A stretch of 64,000 nucleotides of DNA from Xenopus tropicalis. Lineage: Eukaryota; Chordata; Amphibia; Anura; Pipidae. Below are positions 11,288 through 21,022 of the stretch, one piece after another. Made by a program: the position numbers and the translations under genes. Each line of letters begins with the position of its first letter. The first letter of the stretch is position 1. The notes beneath the pieces were generated by a model. The model was not told where the DNA came from and searched no databases. It worked only from the letters and a program-made list of their open reading frames with translations. The DNA lies in contig NC_030679.2 in NCBI RefSeq assembly GCF_000004195.4, positions 147,919,040 through 147,983,039 on the forward strand. The letters run 5' to 3'.

Positions 11288-11380
11288 TAGGGATGCGCTG
11301 AACCCAGTGCTTTGGGATTTGTCCGAACCCCTGAATCCACCCAGATGGATCCTGGAAATCCTGGATTCGGTGCATCCCTA
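11288..11380. mobile_element. 93-bp hAT-type MITE with perfect 8-bp target duplication
   Basis: Ends tagggatgcgctgaa and ttcggtgcatcccta, flanked by gtagacaa at 11280-11287 and 11381-11388. Same family as 970-1251. It sits just downstream of the OR at 11409 and is absent from the equivalent place near 6500, so it inserted after the OR duplication (or was lost from the other copy). Confidence 0.88.
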
Positions 11381-11408
11381 GTAGACAATAATGAATATAG
11401 TTTTATGC

Positions 11409-12356
11409 TTATATTATGGCCACTCTGGATGAACAATCAGAAACAGATTTGCTTATTGCTCTTCTTATATCCTGATTTCTCAAGCTATAGATAATGGGGT
11501 TGAACAAGGGAGTGACCAGAGAGTACAGTAAGGAGAGAACCTTATTTGCATTCACGGAATGTTCTCCAGTTGGGACAATATAAATGGTTGTCAATGTGCC
11601 GTAATACATAGAGACGACAATCAGATGGGAGCTGCAGGTGGAGAAGGCCTTTTGTCTCCCACGGTTTGAGGGGATCCTGAGGATGGTACAAATGATGGAA
11701 ATATAAGTAGCGATAATGAAGGTGAAAGGTAAAAGAACCACGGGCATAGAAACAAGGGAGGTGAGCAGTTTCACAGAGGAAGTGTCCGAGCATGAGAGTT
11801 CTATGACTGGAGCGATGTCACAGTAGAAATGGTTAATGACGTTGGAATGACAGAATTGCAGCTTATGTAGGAATATATCAATGGGAAGGGCCAGTGTGAA
11901 ACCGGAGGTCCAACAGAACATTACAATGTGCAGCTGCAGTCTGAAAGTCAACACTGACGTATAGTGAAGGGGTTTGCATATAGCCACATAGCGGTCAAAG
12001 GACATGGCAGCCAATAGCAAGCACTGAGCAATGGTGGGGGCACCTAGGAAATAGAATTGGGTGATGCAACCATTTACAGACATGGTCCCTCCTCCGGCCA
12101 ATATGAGTCTCAGCATATTGGGCACAATATTGGAGGTGAACAAGACCTCAGACAGGGACAACTGAGTGAGAAAAAAATACATAGGAGAATGGAGGCTCTT
12201 GCAGGTAGCAACCAAGATGATCACAAGACCATTACTCATTAATGCCGTAATAAAAATGATCAGAACCACGGCGAACAGGATTATGTTGAAGTTGTGAAGA
12301 TCCCCAAACCCAACCAAATAAAGTTCAGTGATTAAGGTTTGATTCTCTCGAAGCAT
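11409..12356 (-). CDS. Class II olfactory receptor, intact, 315 aa
   Basis: Intronless seven-transmembrane OR. ATG at 12356, with ENQT at residues 4-7. Marks: HSPMYFFLTQ in TM2, MSFDRYVAICKPLHY at the end of TM3, NHFYCD and SCSDTS in loop 2, GRQKAFSTCSSHL before TM6, PLFNPIIYSLRNQD in TM7. Unlike its near-identical neighbour at 6510-7463 it keeps the TM2 proline, so it is the better preserved of the pair. The TM1 motif is SNG rather than GN. The tail after RRAIS is specific to this copy. No promoter could be identified; vertebrate OR genes often have distant non-coding 5' exons. Confidence 0.94.
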   Translation of the reverse strand: MLRENQTLITELYLVGFGDLHNFNIILFAVVLIIFITALMSNGLVIILVATCKSLHSPMYFFLTQLSLSEVLFTSNIVPNMLRLILAGGGTMSVNGCITQFYFLGAPTIAQCLLLAAMSFDRYVAICKPLHYTSVLTFRLQLHIVMFCWTSGFTLALPIDIFLHKLQFCHSNVINHFYCDIAPVIELSCSDTSSVKLLTSLVSMPVVLLPFTFIIATYISIICTILRIPSNRGRQKAFSTCSSHLIVVSMYYGTLTTIYIVPTGEHSVNANKVLSLLYSLVTPLFNPIIYSLRNQDIRRAISKSVSDCSSRVAII

Positions 12357-13167
12357 CGTGATAATTAAACAATAATAAACATATTCTGCATCCTTAGATA
12401 AGTATTGTATGACTATTTTATCATAATATTATATCATCGATATATGGAATCCAATGAAACAAGTCAAGAGTCTAGAGTCCGCCCCTTTACCTACCAGATA
12501 TCACAGCCTGAACCAGTCAATATGTTCCGCTTGACCTCAATTGGAACAATATGGTTCAACAAGTTCATAGATTGACCAAATATTGTTTGACTCCTGCCCT
12601 ACGTCTTCAATAAATAAAATCCTGCCTCCATTTTGGTGAGTTTGTTGGGATGAAACCAGAAATAAATTGTGGCTGATGATCGTCTGCATTTTATCGTTGA
12701 ATAGTTCCAGTAACTAGAGGATTCGTTGGTTCTAAATCAGATTTGAGTTGCACCAAATACATTGTTTTTGAGCCATAAATACGTTATGTATCTTCCTACT
12801 CAGCCTACACGTCGGAGATGAGTGAGCTTTGGGTTTTGTAGAACATCCTTATTATATTCATTTACTCTTGGGGGATAAACTCACAGAGCTTTGGTATCAG
12901 GAGACTAATTACATTATATTCCCCTGAAAAGGTAATTTTTTTCCAATCGTTGTTTATTATTATTTTAGGAATTGTTACTCCCTGTAGAGTTACATTTACC
13001 TAAAGTATCTTGTTGATGGAACTATCCTTGATATTTTTTACTTGTCTCTATTATCATGTTCTGCCACTTTCCAACATGGGGAGTAGTGGGGGTGAGGATC
13101 AATGACCCTGAAAAACAGAATAAAAAAGACTGACTGTGAGGCTTTCATTTTATTGTTATTCTTGTTT

Positions 13168-13835
13168 TTCTGCTACTCCCATGTAACTGGAGGAGTCCCA
13201 AGCCAGACTTGGATTTCTTACTATTGAGTGCTATTCTGATACCTACTGGGAGCTGCTATCTTGCTGCCTTCCCATTGTTCTGCTGATTGGCTGCTGGGGG
13301 TGAGGGGGGGGGGATATCACTCCAACTTGCAGCGCAGCAGTAAAGTGTGCCTGAGTCTGAGCTTTCAGAAGGAGCCGGCACTACACATTAGAACTGCTTT
13401 CAGCTAACCTATTGTTTCTCCTACTCCCATGTAACTGGAGGAGTCCCAAGCCGGACTTGGATTTCTTACTATTGAGTGCTATTCTGATACCTACTGGGAG
13501 CTGCTATCTTGCTCCCTTCCCATTGTTCTGCTGATCGGCTGCTGGGGGGGAGGGGGGATATCACTCCAACTTGCAGCGCAGCAGTAAAGTGTGCCTGAGT
13601 CTGAGCTTTCAGCCAGTGCTACACATTAGAACTGCTTTCAGCTAACCTATTGTTTCTCCTACTCCCATGTAACTGGAGGAGTCCCAAGCCGGACTTGGAT
13701 ATTGAGTGCTATTCTGATACCTACTGGGAGCTGCTATCTTGCTCCCTTCCCATTGTTCTGCTGATTGGCTGCTGGGGGTGAGGGGGGGGATATCACTCCA
13801 ACCTGCAGCGCAGCAGTAAAGTGAGACTGAAGTTT
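13168..13835. repeat. Tandem repeat of about 240 bp, nearly three copies
   Basis: The landmark atgtaactgg is at 13181, 13429 and 13667. Units contain gagtcccaagccggacttgg, gctgctatcttgctccctt, a G run and cagcgcagcagtaaagtg. The same unit is tandem at 31240-31690, so it belongs to a dispersed element, probably a TTAA-type MITE. Non-coding. Confidence 0.85.
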
Positions 13836-14426
13836 ATCAGAGCACAGGTCACATGGCTGTGGCACCCCATATGTGACAATTTACAAGCAGACAGGGGTGC
13901 TAGAAACCAATGCAGATACACTGACCAGCTCTTCAAGTAGTTCCCATGTGGCCTGGTAGGCTAAAGTCAATGAGCATATACAGTAGTAATCATTAATAAA
14001 GTCTATAGCCTCAGATGTACATGGACATAGTGATACAGAATGCAATATTTAGAAAAATGGTGTGGACCACATTGAATTGAGAATACCCATACTGTTGGTA
14101 AGGACTGGAATATGATTGGCTTGAGCAAGGAATGTGAATAGTAAAGACATAATGGCACATTTTAACATCTCCCCATAGCCACATTAAGGAGCTTATCCAC
14201 ACTGGTGCTTCTGAATTTGAGAAAAACCAGCGCCTCATTAAAAATTAATGAACAGTAAGTCTCATTGGTGTGACTTACCCCCCCCCCCCCCCAAAAAAAG
14301 GAGGGGCATTAGCCCACACCCTACTTTTATCAGCAATGGCAGGACTTGCCTGCACTTCCACATGTCTAAGGTTCCGGTCTGACAGCACCACAAAGTTGCA
14401 GTTGCACCGGGTCTAATCCAAATGCA
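13836..14426. other. Spacer, no gene seen
   Basis: 13850-14010 resembles the region near 8570-8720 (gcagacaggg, tcaagtagt, tggcctggtaggct), a dispersed repeat piece. A C run lies at 14279-14292. No coding signature. Confidence 0.5.
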
Positions 14427-14825
14427 TTAAAGAGAAACTATCCCCCCAGACAATGTAGGTCTCTATATAAATATATTGTATACACAGCTCATATGTAAAG
14501 CCCTGCTTCATCTAATAAACCATTTTCATATAAATATACTTTATAGCAGTATGTGCCATTGGGTAATCCTAAATAGGAAACTGCCATTTTATGTACTAAG
14601 CCCCGCCCCCTGGGATCATAGGAGTCACAGTGCACACAAACAAGCCAAGGCACACATACATGCTAGGCCCCATCAGCCAATGAATGGGCAGAGTTCTACC
14701 TTTTGCTCCCACACTACTTCCTGTTAGAGCTGCATCACTTCCTGTCACCTGATCTGAGGGAGCACACAGCCCATCACAAAATGGCGGCTCAAGGGAAAGG
14801 ATGTAAAAGGGCAATATTTACTTTA
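14427..14825. mobile_element. TTAA-type MITE
   Basis: Begins ttaaagagaaactatcc and includes a conserved middle (cattttatgtactaagcccc, ggagcacacagcccatcac, aaatggcggctcaaggg). Shares pieces with 9856-10110. Right boundary is approximate. Non-coding. Confidence 0.55.
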
Positions 14826-15049
14826 GCTAGCAACTACCTGTGGGTCTGAGTTGGCAGGTTTGGCCCCCCAACTTCACCCAAGTATGAACAAATGCCTACC
14901 TCCCTAGAAGGGCTCCCCCATAGTGGAATTTATACCTAATCATGTTTTCAAATACCATCAGAATGATTTTCCTCTTTCAACTGACTTAATCATGGCACCA
15001 TTTTGTCTACTGGTCCATAACTGGACTCTAAATATAGAGTTAAAAGGGG

Positions 15050-15417
15050 TGGTTCACCTTTAAGTCACTTCAAGGTTATAGAATAGCCATTTATAAGCAA
15101 CTTTTCAATTGGTCTTCATCTTTTATAGTTTTTGAATTTGCCTACTCTTTCCAGCTTTCAAATGGGGGGGGGGGGGCTATTGCTTTGCAAGACTACAATT
15201 TATGGTTATAGTTACTTGTCTTTCTATTCATAGGTCACTCTCAAATGACTCCCTGGTTACTAAGGTAAATTGGACCCTAGCAACCAGAAATACCAAATTT
15301 GAAAGCTGTGGAACAAAGAGTAAGTTAACCAGTAATACATGAAGACCAATTGCAAATTGTCCAAGAATAGTACACTCTACTATGCAAGTTAAAGGGGGTG
15401 GTTCACCTTTGAGTTAA
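15050..15417 (+). mobile_element. TTAA-type MITE (ggtggttcacc family)
   Basis: Starts ttaaaaggggtggttcacc. Inside are the family landmarks caattggtcttcat, tccagctttcaaatgg, ttggaccctagcaacc and gaagaccaattgcaa. TTAA is at both limits. The last 30 bases appear inverted compared with a standard copy. Relatives: 16207-16555, 51038-51350 and 58780-59130. Confidence 0.7.
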
Positions 15418-15670
15418 GGATGATTAAGATCATGATTGATTGGCTTTGATGTCCAACTCAAGGAACCTTTATAACCAACTTTCTAGATCTCACTCCACCT
15501 AAAGGGCATTACTGTTATATTGGTGTACAAAGAATGTTCCTTGCATGATGGGGCAGAACAAGTTAGACCAACCCTGGCACATTAGCCCCAACCCTTTTAC
15601 ATTTGAAGAGTAAGTTAATAAATCCACCCTCTGATCAGAGACAAGAACACTTTTCAGTTGAAATGTTGTC
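15418..15670. other. Spacer just downstream of the ZP3-like gene
   Basis: Nothing recognised apart from the polyadenylation signal at its right edge. Confidence 0.5.
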
Positions 15671-15671
15671 T

Positions 15672-15677
15672 TTTATT
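15672..15677 (-). terminator. Polyadenylation signal overlapping the ZP3-like stop codon
   Basis: On the minus strand the last codons read CAG AAA TAA A. The hexamer AATAAA (15677-15672) contains the TAA stop (15675-15673). The 3' UTR must therefore be very short, a known peculiarity of zona pellucida genes. Confidence 0.8.
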
Positions 15678-18600
15678 TCTGGATAGTAGATACATATTGC
15701 TTCCTTTTCATGAGCTTAGTGGCCACAACAGCAACACAACCAGCCAGCACAACAAGCCCCAAAGAACCCAACGCCAGAAGCTCCCACAGTTCCAAGGTCT
15801 TGCTCTCCGGTTCCTGCTTTAGAGCTTGTGTTTGAGTGTATTCAGGGGTGACCACCAATATGGGCCCTAGAGTGGCCAAGCTATGTTCTTCCTCCTCCAT
15901 CTTAGATACTGGAAAAAATAAAGACAAAAAGGTATTATTGATCTTGAAATAAGACCAAACATGTCATCTCTAGTGTCCCACCAATTGTATCAGTCATCTT
16001 GATTTTTGTCTTGGCAGAGGACCATTAGTAAGTAAGTAGGAGCATTGTGGTCTACACTATGCAGGCTCTTTAGAACCAACATGCAGAAGATGGCACCATT
16101 GGACAAACGATAGTGTTTTGTTTTGAAGTTTAAATACTCAGTGGTCTGTAGCCTATCCCATTAAAGCCAATTGTTGCAGTAAGACCCAGCTACATAGCAA
16201 TGAGCCAAGGGGTTGACCACCTTCAAGTTAACTTAGTATGTTATAGAATGGCCTATTCTTAGAAACTTTTCAATTGGTCTTCATTTTTTCTTCATCATTT
16301 GCCTTCTGCCTCTTTCCAGCTTTCAAATGGATGGGGGGGAGGGGTGGTCACTGACCCCAGCAGCCAAAAACCTTGCAGAGGCTACAATTTTATCACTTAT
16401 CTTTCTACTATTCATATATCAGTGTTTTTCAAACCACTGCCTGGTTGCTTGGTTAAATTGGACCCTAGCAAAAACTACAAATAAATGAAGACCAATTGCA
16501 AGTTGCTTCAATAGCACTCTCTACATCATACTAAAAAGGAGAACAACCCCTTTAAAGACTACATGCAACCAAGTAAGTGGTTTCATCCAGTTACCAGTCT
16601 CAGGGACCCATCTATCAATCTACTTACCATGCACGGCTTCCCGTTTCCTGTTCCACCTAGAGCCTGAAAAGTATGGTCCCAGTCTTCGGCTTTGGGATGG
16701 TACCGACACACAGTTCCCCGCATCACAGCAGCTGCATATGTTACTGGGTCCTTGAAGAGGAGACCAACTGTGGAGATGTACACATTGAGCCTCTACAGGA
16801 ACTCCATGTTCCGGATCAGACAAGACCTTTGCCTGACCCACATTCTAGGCAGAAGGCTAGAACTCAAGATATTTGTGCCTATCTTGGTCCATTTACCCGT
16901 TTGTGGTTTTGCTGAAGGAGCAAGCTTTGTTCATGGCATCTGGGACTTTGTTGGCAGTAGCCTTCCTAATGCCACAACCCTTTAATACAGTTCATGTTGT
17001 ATTGACCTCCCCAACCATAAAATTAATCCTAGGACCATCAGAAATATGTGTTTTCCCCCCGAATGGTCTTAGGCAACCCCTGTGAAAGGGTCGTTCAACC
17101 CCAAAAGGGGTTGAGAACCACTGCTCTACAGGAACTCCATGTTCTGGATCAGACAAGACATTTGGCTAACCCAGATTCTATAATTAAAGATAGTTGTGCC
17201 CATTTTGGTCCATTTACCTGTTTGCGGATTTGCTGAAGGAGCAAGCCTTGTTCATGGTGTCTGGGACTTGGGTGGCAGCAGCAGCTCTCAGATTGCAAGT
17301 GATGTAAATCTAGAATAGGATTTTAAAGTCAGACTGTTCTTGGATTAAATATACTACTCACAAAGACTCAATGAAGTCAGACTCACCACAGAGGCATCGG
17401 TTGTAGTAAACCTGAAGGCATCAACAGAGAACTGAAGCTTGTCAGGCTGGGTCCTTGGAGATCGGAAGGCAGAAGAGGAGTCATCTTGTTTCCCATCTAC
17501 CAGACACCTACAGACAAGAGGCCGATTAGACTTAATTCATTCAGTCTACCCAACCCAATTGCAATCACAATAACCCTGCCGTTACCCATTTTGATTAATT
17601 ATCTCATAACGAGGGTTGGAGTTGACATCAGGCGCAACTGTGGCCACACAACTGTCAACATATATAGTCATAGGTGCATGGTTGGCAATGTTGATGGAAG
17701 CTTCTATGTGGAAGACGTCGCCCAACTGGAAGACATTAGAAGCCCTTGGAGCAGACCAGTCATCTGGAAAGTGATATAAACATTAGTCAAGAGCCATATC
17801 CTACCTATGAGAAGTCTATCTGTAGTAATAAGTCAAATCAACTGGACTTGTTTTTCTTGAAGACGTTTTGCCAGTCATTGAGAAAGCCGGTTGGATGACT
17901 GGCGAAACGTCTTCAAGAAAAACACAGCAAGTCCAGTTGACTTACTACAGATGTACCATGACCTCGATGAACGAGAATCTTCAAACATATGAGAAGGCTA
18001 CAAACCGGTCATAAGGCGTAAGGAGAATGCTAGTCTATCTTCAGCAGATATGGTGGAGCTAAATGGCACCCATGTTGGTTTGATGGCCTTACTACTGACA
18101 TTTCCATTCCTGGAAAGGGGGAAAAAAAAAAGTTAACTCGACAAAGGGTAAGTTTAATATAACAGATAGGATGTAGGGCTTTAAGCAATAAGACTTTGTA
18201 TATTGTAAAGATAGTTTTGCCTTGTGCTATATCAGGGCCACTTGTAACCCAAGAACCTCAAACCATGAACCCCCCCCAGAGTATAAAAAAACAAATTGAA
18301 TATGCTCAGGTCCAACTACTCAACTTAGTTTCAATTGGCACAATTTCTCAACTTGTTAAGAGCATCACCTTAAAAAGGACAAGGAAACCCAAAGTCAATA
18401 TATTAGGCACCCCCTTGTGTATTTAGACCAGGGATCCCCCAACCAGTGGCTCATAAGCAACATGCAGCTCACCACCCCCTTTGATGTTGCTCCCAGTGGC
18501 CTCAAAGTCTTGGAAACAAGTTTTGGAAGCACAGACCTCCTCAAGAGCCTCCTGAAGGCTAACCATTCACATGGGGCTACCTAATAGCCAATCACAGTCC

Positions 18601-20596
18601 TTATTTTGCATCCCCAAAGAAGGTTGGGGATCTCTGATGTAGACTTTGGTTTTGTTCCCCAGGTTGGTGGTCCTTTTTGGAGAACAATGGCCAAGGGTGG
18701 TTTCTTTCACAGTGCCACCTTGCTTTTTTTGTCCCTCAGAGTTAGACTTGGCACTGCCGAGCAATACTAGCCAAGGTACAGAGAAAGCAATAGAACAGCA
18801 GAGAAGGTTCCTCAGGCTGGTGCAGTTTTCCTGTATAGACCACCAGCCTGGGAAATATCTAGCAACTGGACTCTTTGGGGGGATACTCCCAGCAAAATCA
18901 GGTTTCCTTGCCCATTAAGCCAGTAGCCATGGGCAAAAAGCAGAGACAGAAAGCTTATATCCCATAAGCCGTATGAGAAGTTGCCTAAAATAGGTTAAGC
19001 AACTAGGAAAGTTAGATTAAAGGGGAAGTTCACCATTTATTGTGTTGCAGCACCATGTGTGGGCTCTCTAATGCCCCATCTACATAACAGCAGTGAAAAC
19101 CCAAGGACGTTGGTCATTGGCCACGGGCAGCTACACCCACCTGGGATAGAAGCACTGAATGAGAACCTTGGCACCATTCATCCGGATAATGGGAACATTC
19201 CTGGGGGCAGGAGCGTAGGTCAGGTTGGTGCTATAGACCAGGAAGTTGGGAGTCATCTGTGGAGACAGCAAGTTATTGGCACGGGGCAGGAAGCTGCATC
19301 ATTGGGGAGAGGTCAGGCCAGGACATGGGCAAGTTTGGGGCCCCTCTTTAATGGCCGCCATAAACACCTTCTAACCAAGTTACTCAGGGAGACATTATGG
19401 GTTGAAAAGTCAATTTATTTAACTTAATCATAACTTCACCTTTAGCAATCCTTAATCAGATCCCCAGTTCCCCACAATCCAAACCCTAGAGGCCAGCCCC
19501 CCCCCCCTTTTATTTAACCCCTCCCCTTTATACAGTGACCACTATACGCACCCCCTACCCTCAGACCCAAACAACTGCCGCCATGTTCTTTCTAATTGGC
19601 TGTGACTTGCACAATATACCCCCCTACTTACATCCCAACACAAGGAAGGGGGGGGCCTGTTAAGGTAAAATGGCGCCTAACTCAACCACATTTACTCCCT
19701 ACCCCTTAACCAATCCCCTTCAGTCCTACACTTCCCAGAACCCTTTGCAAACCACATCTCCCCTTCCTAGCCCAGTCATAGCCCCTTCGCTACATATCCA
19801 TTTGGCCCTATGGGGCCCCCTTACAGAAAGGGGGTACCATGGGCAGCCAATTGGCTAAAATAAGCCCTAAGCATCTCTATGGCAGTTCTGATAGATGTAC
19901 ATTTACAATAAACTGAATTAAGGGCAGAACCTTTATGGGGAGGAACCTTTTAACCCCTGGCTTGGTGTTTAGGATTCAAGCAGTTCTGATATATACATAG
20001 GCCAGGGCTTTAACATACACAACTAGTTCTGACTACTACCAGAGGTGGGTTTTATGGGGGGTCATTGATAACACAGAAACACAGCACCCCCCCCCCCCAT
20101 ATCCCTATCAGAATGTACTGTGATGCATTCCCCCTTGAGGACTGGTTAGTAAATATAGGTTATAGTCTACATAATTAACCCTTTATCCACTTACCTGTAA
20201 GCTGTTCCCACAGTCCTGCAGGTTAACCTGGAAGACAACGGCAGTGCTTGTGCTCTGGGGGGCACTGGGGGGGCATCGCTGGGGTCCCAGAGTCAAGTCG
20301 GAGGCCTTGACGTTCTTCCCAATCCCATAGAGATCCGTCTGCACCGTCACCACCATCTTGTCCTCATTGCAGCGCACACTGACCGTGTTCTGGGGGGAGC
20401 CGGGGAGCTGCCTAGAGCCGAAGCCCAGGCCGTTAGTCCCCCTACTGGGGCCATAGTTAGATACAACAGAATGGTAGTCTTGCCACCATTGGCTCCCCTG
20501 CCGCCGACTCCTCTCAGAGGACACAGAATGGGCCAAAGCATAGACAGGTCCCAGCAGGACCAACAGTAGGACATTCAGTCTCCCCAACTGTCTCAT
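15673..20596 (-). CDS. zp3-like: ZP3-family egg-coat glycoprotein, 8 exons, 462 aa
   Basis: Egg-envelope structural protein; its ZP module polymerises in the oocyte coat and binds sperm. Exons: 20195-20596, 19141-19256, 18006-18109, 17586-17763, 17387-17507, 17218-17309, 16628-16767, 15673-15908. All introns are GT-AG and phases agree; eight exons is the usual ZP3 number. Residues 1-22 are the signal peptide (LLLVLLGP). ZP-N cysteines lie at VRC76, QRC, QDC and IQCFY. NLT and NVS are possible N-glycosylation sites. ZP-C shows YVDSCVA, GCLVDG, YITCNL, NKACSF and the ZP3-specific WSPLQG and [10 protein letters not shown] furin-type site NRKR is at 377-380, a hydrophobic patch GPILVV at 399-404, TM about 428-448, then a short basic tail. 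ATG 20596 is chosen because it starts the signal peptide; the frame upstream lacks ATG. It could be any ZP3 paralogue. Confidence 0.93.
16207..16555 (+). mobile_element. TTAA-type MITE in ZP3-like intron 7
   Basis: Same family as 15050-15417 (caattggtcttcat, tttccagctttcaaatgg, gaccaattgcaagttgctt) and ends acaaccccttta plus a. Its start is worn. Confidence 0.7.
16791..16960 (-). pseudogene. Partial duplicate of ZP3-like exon 6 and its intron
   Basis: Bases 16791-16960 are a diverged copy of 17124-17277. On the minus strand they read through [18 protein letters not shown] to a GTAAAT donor at 16896, the same coding piece as the real exon 6 (17218-17309). The 5' half of the exon, including its acceptor and the codons for IYITCNLR, is missing because the copy ends abruptly against a SPIN fragment at 16961. 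It therefore lies as a dead exon in intron 6 and should not be spliced in. Confidence 0.85.
16961..17123 (-). mobile_element. SPIN-type hAT transposon, 5'-truncated
   Basis: Ends ggttgagaaccactg at 17123 and contains ccttcctaatgccacaaccc, ccatcagaaatatgtgtttt and gtgaaagggtcgttcaacccc. This is the order of the non-autonomous SPIN elements known from tetrapods. The distal terminal repeat at 16961 is missing. It separates the two copies of the exon-6 segment. Other copies: 23936-24109 and 59670-59856. Confidence 0.85.
17820..17950. mobile_element. Palindromic MITE in ZP3-like intron 3
   Basis: Left ctgtagtaataagtcaaatc and right gttgacttactacag are inverted. The inner arms tcttgaagacgttttgccag and ctggcgaaacgtcttcaaga pair across a loop of about 27 bases. 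Fragments of the same element follow at 17951-17990 and occur at 26045-26115. Confidence 0.85.
18429..18636. mobile_element. hAT-type MITE in ZP3-like intron 2
   Basis: Terminal repeats cagggatcccccaacc and ggttggggatctctg are flanked by atttagac (18421-18428) and atgtagac (18637-18644), an 8-bp duplication with one mismatch. Copies in the other orientation are at 24185-24475 and 35500-35765. Confidence 0.75.
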
Positions 20597-20649
20597 TCTG
20601 ATTCCAGCAGGAACAGCACAATAGAGCAACCTGCCCCCCCACTGAGCCT

Positions 20650-20740
20650 GTTATACCCCCTGCCTATGGCCCCGCCCAAGGGCTATTAACAGCCACACCT
20701 GAGCCTACACCTGTAACCTGCTGCCTCCCTGATCCATATG
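20650..20740 (-). promoter_or_regulatory. Putative ZP3-like promoter: TATA-like box and three E-boxes
   Basis: On the minus strand a TATA-like GTATAAC (20656-20650) is 54 bp before the ATG, which fits the short 5' UTRs of ZP genes. E-boxes are at 20696-20701 and 20708-20713 (both CACCTG on the plus strand) and at 20735-20740 (CATATG). Oocyte factor FIGLA is known to act on an E-box near ZP promoters. CANNTG is common by chance, so the assignment is tentative. Confidence 0.45.
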
Positions 20741-21022
20741 GGTTGGAAGCTACTGGTTCTGGTTAAACGTCCTGTTTGTTAATTGGACTAATGTGGGGGA
20801 AGAGCAAACGAGCAAGGTTTCTGGGCCTGGGGGGATTCATAAAACCCGTGCTACTATGGCTCATAAGCCCATAGCAACCCATTAGCTTCCTCCAGAATGA
20901 TAAAGGGAAAATCTTATGGGTTTGACGTGCGGCGTAAGTAATCAAGCTTAAAGGGGACATATACTTTGTACTGTGGTGTTGCTGAACTACAACTCGCACA
21001 TTGTGCAGCACAAAATCTTGTA
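20741..21022. other. Spacer upstream of the ZP3-like gene
   Basis: No coding feature recognised. Confidence 0.5.

Larger units (their letters stand above)
11208..13115. repeat. Duplicated block B, paralogous to 6408-8575
   Basis: Second copy of the OR-bearing block, in the same orientation. Relative to block A it has gained the MITE at 11288-11380 and lost several hundred bases upstream of the gene. See the entry for 6408-8575. Confidence 0.85.

Noticed and set aside
16583..16783. 66-codon minus-strand frame overlapping ZP3-like exon 7
   Set aside because: It is the wrong frame; the overlapping frame carries the ZP3 motifs and fits both splice phases.
20597..20629. Upstream extension of the ZP3-like first exon
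   Set aside because: The extension begins with TTG, not ATG; the ATG at 20596 directly starts a good signal peptide.
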